Shown: positions 42,152 through 49,934 of the stretch, piece by piece
Layout of the letters: each line of letters starts with the position of its first letter
Numbering within the stretch: position 1 is the stretch's first letter
Origin: an uncultured Algibacter sp.
GTDB taxonomy: Bacteria > Bacteroidota > Bacteroidia > Flavobacteriales > Flavobacteriaceae
NCBI RefSeq assembly: GCF_947487575.1
Contig: NZ_CANKXG010000010.1
Coordinates: 62,001-126,000, forward strand
Length of the DNA stretch: 64,000 nt
Direction of reading: 5' to 3'
The notes under the pieces: model-generated
Told to the model about the DNA's origin: nothing
Seen by the model: the letters and a program-made list of their open reading frames with translations, nothing else
Database searches by the model: none
Translations under genes and position numbers: made by a program

Positions 42152-42463
42152 GCGTTACCCGAAAAGGGTCGGGCTTTATTCGTTGATTTTTATTGTAAAT
42201 TAAGGAACTCATGAATATAAATATTTCGGTAGTCGCTTTTTTGTGTTATATCGAATGAACTTTGAAATGATTGATAATAAATTTGAATTAAATTTTTTTT
42301 AGATAAAATAGAAAAGATAAACATAGCCTTAGTTACGGTTCTATTTTATATTGAAATATAAAGGAAATAGAAACTAATTTAATCGATTATTTCAAAGTTT
42401 ATTTGGTATTATATAGGTGCAACAACACAAAAAGAGCTTCAACAAAACCTCAATCCCTAACGC
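42152..42463 (+). repeat. GCGTTACCC palindromic repeat, copy B, with insertions
   Basis: Ends GCGTTACCC...CTCAATCCCTAACGC match copies A and C. Compared with copy A it has an extra 48 bases or so after GGGCTTT and a larger insertion inside the central hairpin (42247-42415). The flanking hairpin half-sites TTTTTTGTGT and GGTGCAACAACACAAAAAGAG are preserved. Confidence 0.75.
42247..42415. mobile_element. Nested palindromic (MITE-like) insertion in copy B
   Basis: About 169 bp with terminal inverted repeats: TATATCGAATGAACTTTGAA at the left and, reversed, TATATAATACCAAATAAACT at the right, sharing AACTTTGAAATAATCGATT-like cores. The sequence TATA is repeated at both edges and could be a target duplication. 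No ORF is inside; there is a TAnnTTTG-free AT-rich centre. Comparison with copy A shows an uninterrupted site at the same place. Confidence 0.5.
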
Positions 42464-42502
42464 GGGTTCAATGACATTAGGTTAAGACAAATTATTCTCT
42501 TT

Positions 42503-42580
42503 TGTCACATTGAGCGCAGTCGAAATGCTATTGAAAAGAAGATTCTATTAGGTCTTCGACTACGCTCAGACTAACATTAT
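42503..42580. repeat. Inverted pair of TGAGCGCAGTCGAA repeats
   Basis: TGAGCGCAGTCGAA (42511-42524) and TTCGACTACGCTCA (42555-42568) are inverted with 13 of 14 bases matching and a 30-base loop. Single copies of the same core are at 45040-45057 and in bioF (48041-48055). Confidence 0.65.
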
Positions 42581-42641
42581 ATTCTTAACTTAATGACATT
42601 AATCGCGGTAGTCGCAAAGGCATTTTTTTAAAAAAAATGAA

Positions 42642-43736
42642 TTATTTAAGTGCTTTAGCCTTTGCCTTTGCCGCTTCATTACGTTCAATAGTATGCTCTG
42701 GGCGTGTCCATTTTGGTTTTTCGCCTAAAGCCCCATATTGCGAATCTTGGGCTTCAACCGTTTGTGGTTGTACCTTTTTAGTAAATGGCTTTTGTGTATT
42801 TAATCCTAATAACTCAAACATTTTCATGTCTTCATTTACATCAGGATTTGGTGTAGTTAATAATTTATCGCCAGCAAAAATAGAGTTAGCACCTGCAAAA
42901 AAGCACATAGCTTGTCCTTCTCTACTCATTTGCGTACGTCCTGCACTAAGTCTTACTTGAGTTTCTGGTAAAACAATACGCGTAGTAGCAACCATACGAA
43001 CCATATCCCAAATAGAAACAGGTTTTTGGTCTTCAAGTGGTGTGCCTTCAACAGCTACTAACGCATTAATAGGTGTAGACTCTGGTTGCGGGTTTAAAGT
43101 CGATAAAGCCACTAACATGCCAGCTCTATCTTCTATATTTTCTCCCATTCCAATAATACCGCCAGAACAAACGGTTACATTGGTTTTACGAACATTATCA
43201 ATAGTATCTAACCGATCTTGATAACCACGGGTAGAAATAACTTCTTTATAATACTCTTCTGAAGAATCTAAATTATGATTGTAGGCATATAAACCAGCTT
43301 CAGCTAAACGCTGCGCTTGGTTTTCAGTAACCATCCCCAGAGTACAACAAACTTCCATATCTAGCTTGTTTATGCCTCTTACCATTTCTAAAACTTGGTC
43401 AAACTCTGGTCCGTCTTTTACATTTCTCCAAGCAGCACCCATGCAAACACGTGAACTTCCGCTTTCTTTAGCTCTTAGAGCTTGGGCTTTAACTTGATTT
43501 ACTGTCATTAAATCATTGCCTTCAACACCAGTATGGTAACGAGCTGCTTGCGGACAGTATCCACAATCTTCAGAACAACCACCAGTTTTTATAGAAAGTA
43601 AAGTTGAAACTTGTACCACATTTGGGTCATGGCTTTTTCTATGTATTGTAGCTGCCTCGTAAAGCAACTCCATAAATGGTTTGTTATAAATGTCTAGTAT
43701 TTCTTCTTTGGTCCAGTTGTGTCTAGTCTCGCTCAT
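42642..43736 (-). CDS. bioB: Biotin synthase
   Basis: A 364-residue radical-SAM enzyme. The SAM cluster cysteines are in GGCSEDCGYCPQ; the second 2Fe-2S cluster site follows the TIM-barrel pattern (GAAWRNVKDGPEFD, CSGGIIGMGE, INALVAVEGTPL). It inserts sulfur into dethiobiotin, the last step of the pathway. The C-terminus has a low-complexity Lys/Ala tail (AAKAKAKALK). It is the last gene of the biotin operon, 50 bp after the ketoacyl-synthase-like gene. Confidence 0.96.
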   Translation of the reverse strand: MSETRHNWTKEEILDIYNKPFMELLYEAATIHRKSHDPNVVQVSTLLSIKTGGCSEDCGYCPQAARYHTGVEGNDLMTVNQVKAQALRAKESGSSRVCMGAAWRNVKDGPEFDQVLEMVRGINKLDMEVCCTLGMVTENQAQRLAEAGLYAYNHNLDSSEEYYKEVISTRGYQDRLDTIDNVRKTNVTVCSGGIIGMGENIEDRAGMLVALSTLNPQPESTPINALVAVEGTPLEDQKPVSIWDMVRMVATTRIVLPETQVRLSAGRTQMSREGQAMCFFAGANSIFAGDKLLTTPNPDVNEDMKMFELLGLNTQKPFTKKVQPQTVEAQDSQYGALGEKPKWTRPEHTIERNEAAKAKAKALK

Positions 43737-43786
43737 AAATCTTCTAGTGATTTGAAATCAAAAATAGTAATTAAAAGATGAAATTT

Positions 43787-44944
43787 TTAATTTTTGCTTA
43801 ATAATATAGAAACCGCATTACCTCCAAATCCTACGGCATTTATTAGAATATTTTCAATTTTATTAGGTGTCTTTTGATTTTCTAAATATGGAATACCAAT
43901 AAATTCTTGGTGTTGTAACATTAAAACAGCAAGCTCAATACTTAATGCACCCGATGCTCCAAAAGTATGACCTATCTTCCATTTGTTAGATGTTAGCGCT
44001 GGAGTGTTATCTTTAAAGATTGTTTCAATAGCTTTAAATTCAGATTTATCTCCTTTTATCGTACCTGGAGCGTGCATAACAATCACGTCAAGGTCATCAG
44101 GATTTAAATTTCCTAATGCCATTTTCATTGATTTTTGAAAACATTTAGCATCACTTGAAATTGAAATGTTGTGTTTTAATATTTCAGTTGCATATCCAAT
44201 TCCTTTTATAATGGCTAATGCATTTTCCTTTTTACCAGCTTCTAAACAAGTAACTGATGCACCTTCGCCTAAAACCATAGTGTTTTTTGTTTTGTTGAGG
44301 TCTAAAGCGCGACAGGGAAAATCTTCAGTTTCTTTTGAGTAGATTTTTAGAGCTTGCATTTGTGCAATGGTAAAAGGTGTTAACGGTGCTTCGCTACCGC
44401 CAACTAGAAATTTATTACACATACCAGAATTTATCCAAGCAATACCGTTTAACATACTGTGTAATGCCGTAGAACAAGTTATAGAATGGCTAATTTCTGG
44501 ACCATTGGTTTGCAAATCGTGCGCTACCCAAGATGATATATTTCCTAATGTGGTGGTTGGAGAACTTAAAGTTTCCGATTTTTTATTTTCTAAAAAGGAT
44601 TCGTGATATTTTTCAAAAAGAGAGGTTGCTCCTCGTGAGGAACCTATATTAATTCCGAAATTATCCGAAGCACTCCAGTTAGCTTGTTTTATAGCTTTTC
44701 TAGATGTATAAATGGTAAATAAAACGGTATTATCTAATGATTTGTATTTATTGTCTGATTGACGTAAACCCTCAATGTCTTGCTTTGCTTCTTCAGTTAT
44801 TTCAGAAACAAATACGTTTTTACCTGCGATTTCTTTTTCGGTAATACCATGTTCATTGTTTTTGTAACTTTTCCATGCTTCATCTAAAGATTTTCCTAGG
44901 GAAGAAATAGATGAAACTGCTGTAATTGAAATTGGTTTTTGCAA
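43787..44944 (-). CDS. Beta-ketoacyl synthase-like protein within the biotin operon
   Basis: A 385-residue thiolase-fold KAS of the FabB/FabF kind, slightly shorter than FabF. The catalytic Cys is C157 in SITCSTALHSM; the two His are in VIVMHAPGTIKGDKSE and WKIGHTFGASGALSIE; the fold ends NAVGFGGNAVSILL. It is between bioA and bioB on one strand, and no bioC or bioH homologue is visible in the cluster. A role in making the pimeloyl (C7 dicarboxyl) chain is inferred from position and family. The 145-bp gap to bioA holds repeat copy D. Confidence 0.85.
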   Translation of the reverse strand: MQKPISITAVSSISSLGKSLDEAWKSYKNNEHGITEKEIAGKNVFVSEITEEAKQDIEGLRQSDNKYKSLDNTVLFTIYTSRKAIKQANWSASDNFGINIGSSRGATSLFEKYHESFLENKKSETLSSPTTTLGNISSWVAHDLQTNGPEISHSITCSTALHSMLNGIAWINSGMCNKFLVGGSEAPLTPFTIAQMQALKIYSKETEDFPCRALDLNKTKNTMVLGEGASVTCLEAGKKENALAIIKGIGYATEILKHNISISSDAKCFQKSMKMALGNLNPDDLDVIVMHAPGTIKGDKSEFKAIETIFKDNTPALTSNKWKIGHTFGASGALSIELAVLMLQHQEFIGIPYLENQKTPNKIENILINAVGFGGNAVSILLSKN

Positions 44945-44979
44945 GGTTTTTTTAAACTTTTGACAAAAGTACTACTTAT

Positions 44980-45088
44980 GCGTTAGGGATAGAAGCAGCA
45001 TCCTTTTTAATTTTCAAAAAAATTAAAAAAATATAGCCTTTCGACTGTGCTCAAGACAAGCTACTAGAACGACTGTTGTGGGTAACGC
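44980..45088 (-). repeat. GCGTTACCC palindromic repeat, copy D
   Basis: A 109-bp element in the minus orientation: ends GCGTTAGGG / GGGTAACGC. It contains the GATAGAAGCAGCATCCTTTTT block shared with copy E and a TTCGACTGTGCTCAAG core. It begins one base after the bioA stop and fills most of the gap to the KAS gene. Confidence 0.75.
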
Positions 45089-45089
45089 T

Positions 45090-46355
45090 CTAAATAATTT
45101 CTAAAGCATCTTCTATAACTTGATAGACTTTTTCTAGCTGTTTTTTAGTAATAACATAAGGGGCTTGAATGTAAATGGTGTTTCCTAGAGGGCGCAGAAA
45201 CACACCATTATCCATAAAAAATTTAAAGAGCTTATCGCGAAGATTGCCATAGCGTGCCATTTCTACATTTAAATCTAGCGCAAAAATAATTCCTGTTTGG
45301 CGTATGAATTTCACTTTTGGATGGTTTTTAATGCGATTTCCAAAGGCTTGATGCGAGGCAGTAATTGCTATTATATTATCTTGAATGTTTTTGGTTTGCA
45401 ATAATTCGATGCTCGCCAAAGCCGCTGTACATGCTAGCGGATTTGCAGAATAAGTATGCCCATGAAACAAACCTTTGCTAATCTCATCGCTATAAAAAGC
45501 ATCGTAAATTTCTTGTGTACATGTTGTTAACGCCATTGGCAATAAACCACCAGTTAATGCTTTACTAAGGCAAATAACATCTGGTTTGGAGTCCATGTGA
45601 AGCGATGCGAAATACTTGCCTGTTTTTCCAAAACCCGTCATAACCTCGTCTGCCACGGTAATAATATTATTTTCTTTACAGAATTTTAGAATTTTATTTA
45701 AGCCTTGGGCATCATGCATGCTCATAGCCGCCGCACCTTGAACTAAGGGTTCGTAAACAAATCCAGCGATTTTATTGTTTGAAAGAATATCTTTTAAAAG
45801 GGATAGTATGTCTTGATGATTTTCTCCATTAGGAACAGGAATACGTTTTACATCTAAAAAGAAATCTTCAAACGGACCGTTGTAAACTGAAAGCCCTGAG
45901 ACGCTCATGGCACCAAAAGTATCGCCATGGAATCCATCTTCAAAAGCGATTAGTGTGTTTCGTTTTTCGCCATTGTTAAAATGGTATTGCAAGGCCATTT
46001 TTATGCCAATTTCAACAGAGGTAGAACCGTTATCGCTGAAGAATATTTTATTTTGATTTTCAGGCAATATTTCAATGAGTGCTTCGGATAGCTTTACAGC
46101 AGGTTCGTGTGTGAAACCGCTAAAAACAACTTGGTCTAGCTTTTGCATCTGACCAAAAACACGATTGGTTATGTATTTGTTACAATGCCCGTACATACAG
46201 GTGTACCAAGAGGCAATGGCATCAATATATTCGTTGCCATTTTCATCGGTTAAAACACAGCCTTTTGCTTTAGTTATGGCTAAAGCTTCTGGGTGCAATT
46301 TATGCTGTGTTAGTGGATGCCAAAGGTGTTTTTTATCGCGTTCTTGTAAACTCAT
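45090..46355 (-). CDS. bioA: Adenosylmethionine-8-amino-7-oxononanoate aminotransferase
   Basis: A 421-residue class III PLP aminotransferase of BioA type. HLWHPLTQHKLHPEAL at the N-terminus carries the WHP/T signature; the PLP Lys is in CLSKALTGGLLPM (about 263); HGHTYSANPLACTAA and DEVMTGFGKTG fit. It converts 7-keto-8-aminopelargonate to 7,8-diaminopelargonate using SAM. Its ATG overlaps the bioD stop by 4 bases (ATGA). Repeat copy D begins straight after the stop. Confidence 0.96.
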   Translation of the reverse strand: MSLQERDKKHLWHPLTQHKLHPEALAITKAKGCVLTDENGNEYIDAIASWYTCMYGHCNKYITNRVFGQMQKLDQVVFSGFTHEPAVKLSEALIEILPENQNKIFFSDNGSTSVEIGIKMALQYHFNNGEKRNTLIAFEDGFHGDTFGAMSVSGLSVYNGPFEDFFLDVKRIPVPNGENHQDILSLLKDILSNNKIAGFVYEPLVQGAAAMSMHDAQGLNKILKFCKENNIITVADEVMTGFGKTGKYFASLHMDSKPDVICLSKALTGGLLPMALTTCTQEIYDAFYSDEISKGLFHGHTYSANPLACTAALASIELLQTKNIQDNIIAITASHQAFGNRIKNHPKVKFIRQTGIIFALDLNVEMARYGNLRDKLFKFFMDNGVFLRPLGNTIYIQAPYVITKKQLEKVYQVIEDALEII

Positions 46356-46960
46356 AATTTGTCTTTAAACAATTCAGCATATTCTTTAATAACATTTTTA
46401 TCAAAATAAGGTTCTTCGTCAATCCTTCCTATAACAGGGATTTGAGTCATTTTTTTGATAATATCCTCCGTTGTTTTATGTTCATTTCCGCTAAAAATAA
46501 TAGACACATCAAACCCTTTTTCTTTTAGAGTTTTTATTGTTAAAAGTGTGTGATTGATGCTTCCTAAATAATGTCTTGATACGACAATGACGTTGTATTC
46601 TGGTTTGATTAAATCGAAAACCGTGTCTTTATCATTTAAAGGCACTAATAAACCTCCAGCGCCCTCAATAACTAAATGATTTTTGGTTTTCGGTGGTTTG
46701 ATAGTTTTAATATCGATTTTTATGCCATCAATATCTGCTGCACCATGAGGACTCATTGGTGTTTCTAGAGCATAAGCATTTTTGTGAAATTTCGATTTAG
46801 TATTTGAAACCAGTTGTCGTACTTTTTTTGTATCACAATTATCCAATTCTCCTGCTTGTATGGGTTTCCAATAATCGGCTTCTAAGGCTTCAGTTACAAT
46901 TGCTGAAGCTACGGTTTTACCAACATCGGTTGAAATTCCTGTGATGAAATATGTGCTCAT
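46352..46960 (-). CDS. bioD: Dethiobiotin synthase
   Basis: About 202 residues from ATG 46960 (MSTYFITGISTDVGKTV); the track adds 8 residues, but 46960 overlaps the stop of the DUF2007 gene as ATGA. The P-loop is GISTDVGKT, followed by the EGAGGLLVPL substrate loop. It closes the ureido ring of dethiobiotin from 7,8-diaminopelargonate, CO2 and ATP. Length and motifs normal. Confidence 0.94.
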   Translation of the reverse strand: MSTYFITGISTDVGKTVASAIVTEALEADYWKPIQAGELDNCDTKKVRQLVSNTKSKFHKNAYALETPMSPHGAADIDGIKIDIKTIKPPKTKNHLVIEGAGGLLVPLNDKDTVFDLIKPEYNVIVVSRHYLGSINHTLLTIKTLKEKGFDVSIIFSGNEHKTTEDIIKKMTQIPVIGRIDEEPYFDKNVIKEYAELFKDKL

Positions 46961-47370
46961 TTTAAATCGAATTCGGTTTTGCAATCTTCACATATATATT
47001 TATGTCTTGTATAAAATGGAAGTGCAGAAAATAATACACCAAAAATAAACGCAAAAAACGATTTGGCATCCTTAATTGTTGAAAATAATGCAACATGATG
47101 TCCTTTGCAATTTGGACAATTTATAGTATTACCTTCGTCATCAATTGAATATTTATGTATTGAGTCTAGAATATGCTGCGCTTTTAAAGCATCGGTTGAT
47201 AGTACCTTAAGTTTAACACCACCAATAGCGTTACTTACCAATGGGTCGGTGTCTATTGTCAAATTATCACTTAGAAACACTTGAATACCTTCAGCCTCTA
47301 AACGTCCTTTTATAATTTGCGCTTCTGTGGAGTATTGAAATCTAGCAATGGTTTTAAATGTGTTGCTCAT
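46957..47370 (-). CDS. DUF2007-type protein with zinc-ribbon-like tail, inside biotin operon
   Basis: A 137-residue protein. The N-terminal part (FKTIARFQYSTEAQIIKGRLEAEGIQVFLSDN) fits DUF2007, a small domain of putative signal-transducing proteins. The C-terminal part has CPNCKGHH and a second YICEDCKTEFD, so two CxxC pairs form a ribbon, separated by a hydrophobic segment (SFFAFIFGVLFSALPFY), perhaps a membrane helix. Its start overlaps the bioF stop and its end overlaps the bioD start, each by ATGA, so it is fully embedded in the operon. A function in biotin metabolism is not established. Confidence 0.7.
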   Translation of the reverse strand: MSNTFKTIARFQYSTEAQIIKGRLEAEGIQVFLSDNLTIDTDPLVSNAIGGVKLKVLSTDALKAQHILDSIHKYSIDDEGNTINCPNCKGHHVALFSTIKDAKSFFAFIFGVLFSALPFYTRHKYICEDCKTEFDLK

Positions 47371-48521
47371 ATATTTATTAAAGTGGCCAGTTGTTGTAAT
47401 ACATTAGATATATTATTTTCTGAATTAAAACTATGTAAACAAAAACGTAAACGCTCTTGTCCTTCAGGAACTGTAGGAGAAAGTATGGGTTTAACATCAA
47501 AACCACTATTCTGAAGTTTTTCTGAAATAGATTTCACTTTATCATTCCCAGAAATAATACAACAATGAATAGCTGAATGCGACTCAATAAAAATATTTTC
47601 AAGTTTATTTTTTTTTATTTCAGATTTAAAGTGGTAAATATTTGTGTGTAGCTTGGTATTGTTTTTATTATCCTGTAATGCATTATAAGCAGTATGTATG
47701 GTTGCTAAACTATGTGGCGGTAATGCTGTAGTATAAATAAAACTACGTGAAAAATTAACGAGATATTGTTTTAGTTTTTTGCTTCCTAAAATAGCAGCAC
47801 CGTGGCATCCCATGGCTTTTCCGAAAGTGATGATGCGTGCAAAAACTTCTTTTTCAAGTTTTAAATCTTGAATTATACCTGTGCCCCGTTCTCCAAAAAC
47901 ACCAATGGCATGTGCTTCATCTACCACTAAATGCGCCTTATGTTTATTGTTTATCTGCGATAGTTTTTTTAAATCGGGAGAATCGCCGTCCATAGAGAAA
48001 ACAGATTCTGTTACAATGTAAATGATTGTTTCTTTTGGACTTCGACTGCGCTCAGTCTGACATTTTTTTTCTAAATCATCTAAATCATTATGCTTAAACT
48101 TATAAGCTTTGGCATTACTCATTGAAATGCCATCGCGAATGGAAGCATGAATATATTCGTCATACAAGATGACATCTCCACGTTGAGGTACACTAGAGAA
48201 AAAACCAATGTTGGCATCGTAACCCGAATTGAATATTAATGCACTTTCGCTATTATGAAAATTAACAAGAATGTCTTCAATTATATTATAAAGTCTATGA
48301 TTTCCAGAAAGCAACCGAGAACCTGTTGCGCCATTATTAGTAATATCATGGCCTTTTAAAAATTTGTGTGTATTATTAAAAATAGTTTTAGATTTTGAAA
48401 AACCTAAGTAATCATTTGATGAAAAATCTACCAAACTACTTTGTATTCCAAGTTGGCGTAAGGCATTATTCGCTTTGCGCTCTTCTAATTTTTTTTGTAA
48501 TTTTTTTGGAAAGGTTTTCAT
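47367..48521 (-). CDS. bioF: 8-amino-7-oxononanoate synthase
   Basis: A 384-residue PLP enzyme (alpha-oxoamine synthase). Motifs: TNNGATGSRLLSGNHRLYN, VVDEAHAIGVFGERG, and the PLP Lys in TFGKAMGCHGA. It condenses pimeloyl thioester with alanine, the first step of ring assembly. Residues 154-164 (CQTERSRSPKE) are encoded by a copy of the intergenic TTCGACTGCGCTCAG repeat, in frame, in a surface loop between the DDLEKK and TIIYIVTESVFSMDGD elements; active-site motifs are intact. It heads the biotin operon; a TATATTTG box (minus strand, 48529-48536) precedes it. Confidence 0.94.
   Translation of the reverse strand: MKTFPKKLQKKLEERKANNALRQLGIQSSLVDFSSNDYLGFSKSKTIFNNTHKFLKGHDITNNGATGSRLLSGNHRLYNIIEDILVNFHNSESALIFNSGYDANIGFFSSVPQRGDVILYDEYIHASIRDGISMSNAKAYKFKHNDLDDLEKKCQTERSRSPKETIIYIVTESVFSMDGDSPDLKKLSQINNKHKAHLVVDEAHAIGVFGERGTGIIQDLKLEKEVFARIITFGKAMGCHGAAILGSKKLKQYLVNFSRSFIYTTALPPHSLATIHTAYNALQDNKNNTKLHTNIYHFKSEIKKNKLENIFIESHSAIHCCIISGNDKVKSISEKLQNSGFDVKPILSPTVPEGQERLRFCLHSFNSENNISNVLQQLATLINI
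48030..48062 (-). repeat. TTCGACTGCGCTCAG repeat inserted in frame in bioF
   Basis: The core at 48041-48055 matches copies at 42511-42568 and 45040-45057. In bioF it adds about 11 codons (CQTERSRSPKE) with no frameshift. Confidence 0.65.
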
Positions 48522-48528
48522 CTAAAAA

Positions 48529-48536
48529 CAAATATA
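48529..48536 (-). promoter_or_regulatory. -7 promoter box of the biotin operon
   Basis: TATATTTG on the minus strand, 7 bases before bioF. No BirA- or BioR-type operator was recognised by eye. Confidence 0.5.
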
Positions 48537-48585
48537 AATAATGCTTTTGGTATTATGTGATTAAAATATTTTTAAATAAGAATTA

Positions 48586-48613
48586 TTGTTTTTCGATAAT
48601 TTTTGTATATTTG
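48586..48613 (+). promoter_or_regulatory. Promoter of the DUF2975 unit
   Basis: TTG (48586-48588), 17-base spacer, TATATTTG (48606-48613), then 21 bases to ATG 48635. The track start (GTG 48557) lies upstream of this promoter. Confidence 0.6.
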
Positions 48614-48634
48614 TTATCGTTAAACAATAATAAA

Positions 48635-49162
48635 ATGAAAAAATTAGCTTATTTTACATCGTTAATATTATTCTACTGCGTTGCATTTCTTCTGCTTTTT
48701 GTAATGGTTTTTTCAATACTATCCTATTTAGAATATAAATATGGAATACAAATTCCTTTTGTTGAGATTATTGAGAATCGTGCGAAAGTGCATGTTCCCT
48801 TATTAGGTTTACGCATAAATGTTCCATTTAATTATGCCGTTCTTATCATGTGGACAGCGATGTCGTACTACATCATTTATTTTTATGCATTTAAAAATTT
48901 TCTAAAAGTATTTATTGAAAAAAAGGTATTTGAAACGAAGCCATTAAAACGATTACGCTTCTTCATGATATTAAATTTGGTGCCTTTAATTTATATTATA
49001 GTATTTACAGCTTCATTTTTATTACGAGGTGTGAGTATTCGTCTAGAAGATGATTATTTTATTGTGTTAGCACATTTAGTAATAGCATTTTTAATATATC
49101 TCTACTTAGATGTTTTGAAAAAAGGAAGGCATGTTCAAGAAGAGAATGATTTAACTATATAA
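48635..49162 (+). CDS. DUF2975 membrane protein, first copy
   Basis: About 175 residues from ATG 48635 (MKKLAYFTSLILFYC); the track's GTG start precedes the promoter. Four membrane helices are visible (about 6-30, 62-82, 115-135, 142-160), with a loop of about 30 residues between the first two, as in DUF2975 proteins. The C-terminus is HVQEENDLTI. It is followed by a second DUF2975 gene and a small XRE regulator with identical 2-bp gaps (stop TAA, TT, ATG), so all three are translated together. Confidence 0.8.
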   Translation: MKKLAYFTSLILFYCVAFLLLFVMVFSILSYLEYKYGIQIPFVEIIENRAKVHVPLLGLRINVPFNYAVLIMWTAMSYYIIYFYAFKNFLKVFIEKKVFETKPLKRLRFFMILNLVPLIYIIVFTASFLLRGVSIRLEDDYFIVLAHLVIAFLIYLYLDVLKKGRHVQEENDLTI

Positions 49163-49164
49163 TT

Positions 49165-49671
49165 ATGAAAATCAAACTAAATATGTTTAGAATCATGCTA
49201 ATTATATTCATTACAATATATACTTTGGCATTGCTTTTTTTTGTGCTTATAACGTTCACAGGAGCGCATACAGTTCCTAAAGAATTATTTAGAGTTTCTA
49301 TTTTAGGAGATTCAATAAAAGGTAGTTTTTATTGTTATTTTGGTGTTACAACCGCTATAGATATACTTCTAATATATACACTTACTCAGTTATTGAAAGT
49401 TGGCGATTATTTCAAAAATAGACTTTTCTTTTCATCAAGAATTCTATCTCTTTTAAAAACCACAGGAAAGTATTTTGTTATTATTTCAATTGTAGGTTTA
49501 CTTGCTTCTCTTTTTTATCATTATTCTTTTTCTGAACATATTATTGAAAGTATGCTTTTGCCATTTTTTTACCATTTTATGATTTTGATTATTGGTTTAG
49601 GGCTTTTGGTTATTGAAGAAATTCAAAAACGAGCAGTATTGATTAAACAAGAAAACGACCTAACCATTTAA
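49165..49671 (+). CDS. DUF2975 membrane protein, second copy
   Basis: A 168-residue protein with four predicted helices (about 8-32, 55-75, 100-120, 130-152) and the same general plan as its neighbour, but with low identity in the helices. The C-terminus KQENDLTI matches the first copy's EENDLTI. DUF2975 proteins sit beside YozG-like regulators in other bacteria (for example yoaS/yozG of B. subtilis, from memory). A sensor that controls the regulator is a reasonable idea, not shown. Confidence 0.78.
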   Translation: MKIKLNMFRIMLIIFITIYTLALLFFVLITFTGAHTVPKELFRVSILGDSIKGSFYCYFGVTTAIDILLIYTLTQLLKVGDYFKNRLFFSSRILSLLKTTGKYFVIISIVGLLASLFYHYSFSEHIIESMLLPFFYHFMILIIGLGLLVIEEIQKRAVLIKQENDLTI

Positions 49672-49673
49672 TT

Positions 49674-49880
49674 ATGCCAATAATTGTAAACTTAGATATT
49701 ATGCTTGCCAGAAGGCAAATGAAAAGCAAAGAGTTGGCTGAAATTATTGGTATTACAACCGCTAATATGTCTATCCTAAAATCTGGTAAAGCAAAGGCTG
49801 TTCGTTTCTCAACTTTAGAAGCTATTTGTAAAGCTTTAGATTGCCAACCAGCAGATATTTTAGAATATGTTGAAGATTAG
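49674..49880 (+). CDS. YozG-like XRE family transcriptional regulator
   Basis: A 68-residue single-domain Cro/CI-type helix-turn-helix protein. MPIIVNLDIMLARRQMKSKELAEIIGITTANMSILKSGKAKAVRFSTLEAICKALDCQPADILEY covers all five helices; recognition helix at TTANMSILKSG. YozG-like proteins of this size are typically linked to DUF2975 genes, as here. The likely target is its own operon promoter. Confidence 0.88.
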   Translation: MPIIVNLDIMLARRQMKSKELAEIIGITTANMSILKSGKAKAVRFSTLEAICKALDCQPADILEYVED

Positions 49881-49934
49881 TTTTAATAATTAAGCTGTAT
49901 TTTTGAAAGTGATTTTAACTTTATATTATTTGCT

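Larger units (their letters stand above)
42089..42641. other. 553-bp noncoding region built of repeats
   Basis: No gene is visible between bioB and the JmjC gene. It holds repeat copy B with a nested insertion (42152-42463) and an inverted pair of TGAGCGCAGTCGAA blocks (42503-42580), with short AT-rich spacers. The ORF at 42637-42960 is a shadow of bioB. Confidence 0.75.

Noticed and set aside
42089-42641. CRISPR array in the repeat-rich gap
   Set aside because: The repeats are long inverted elements without regular spacers and no cas genes are present.
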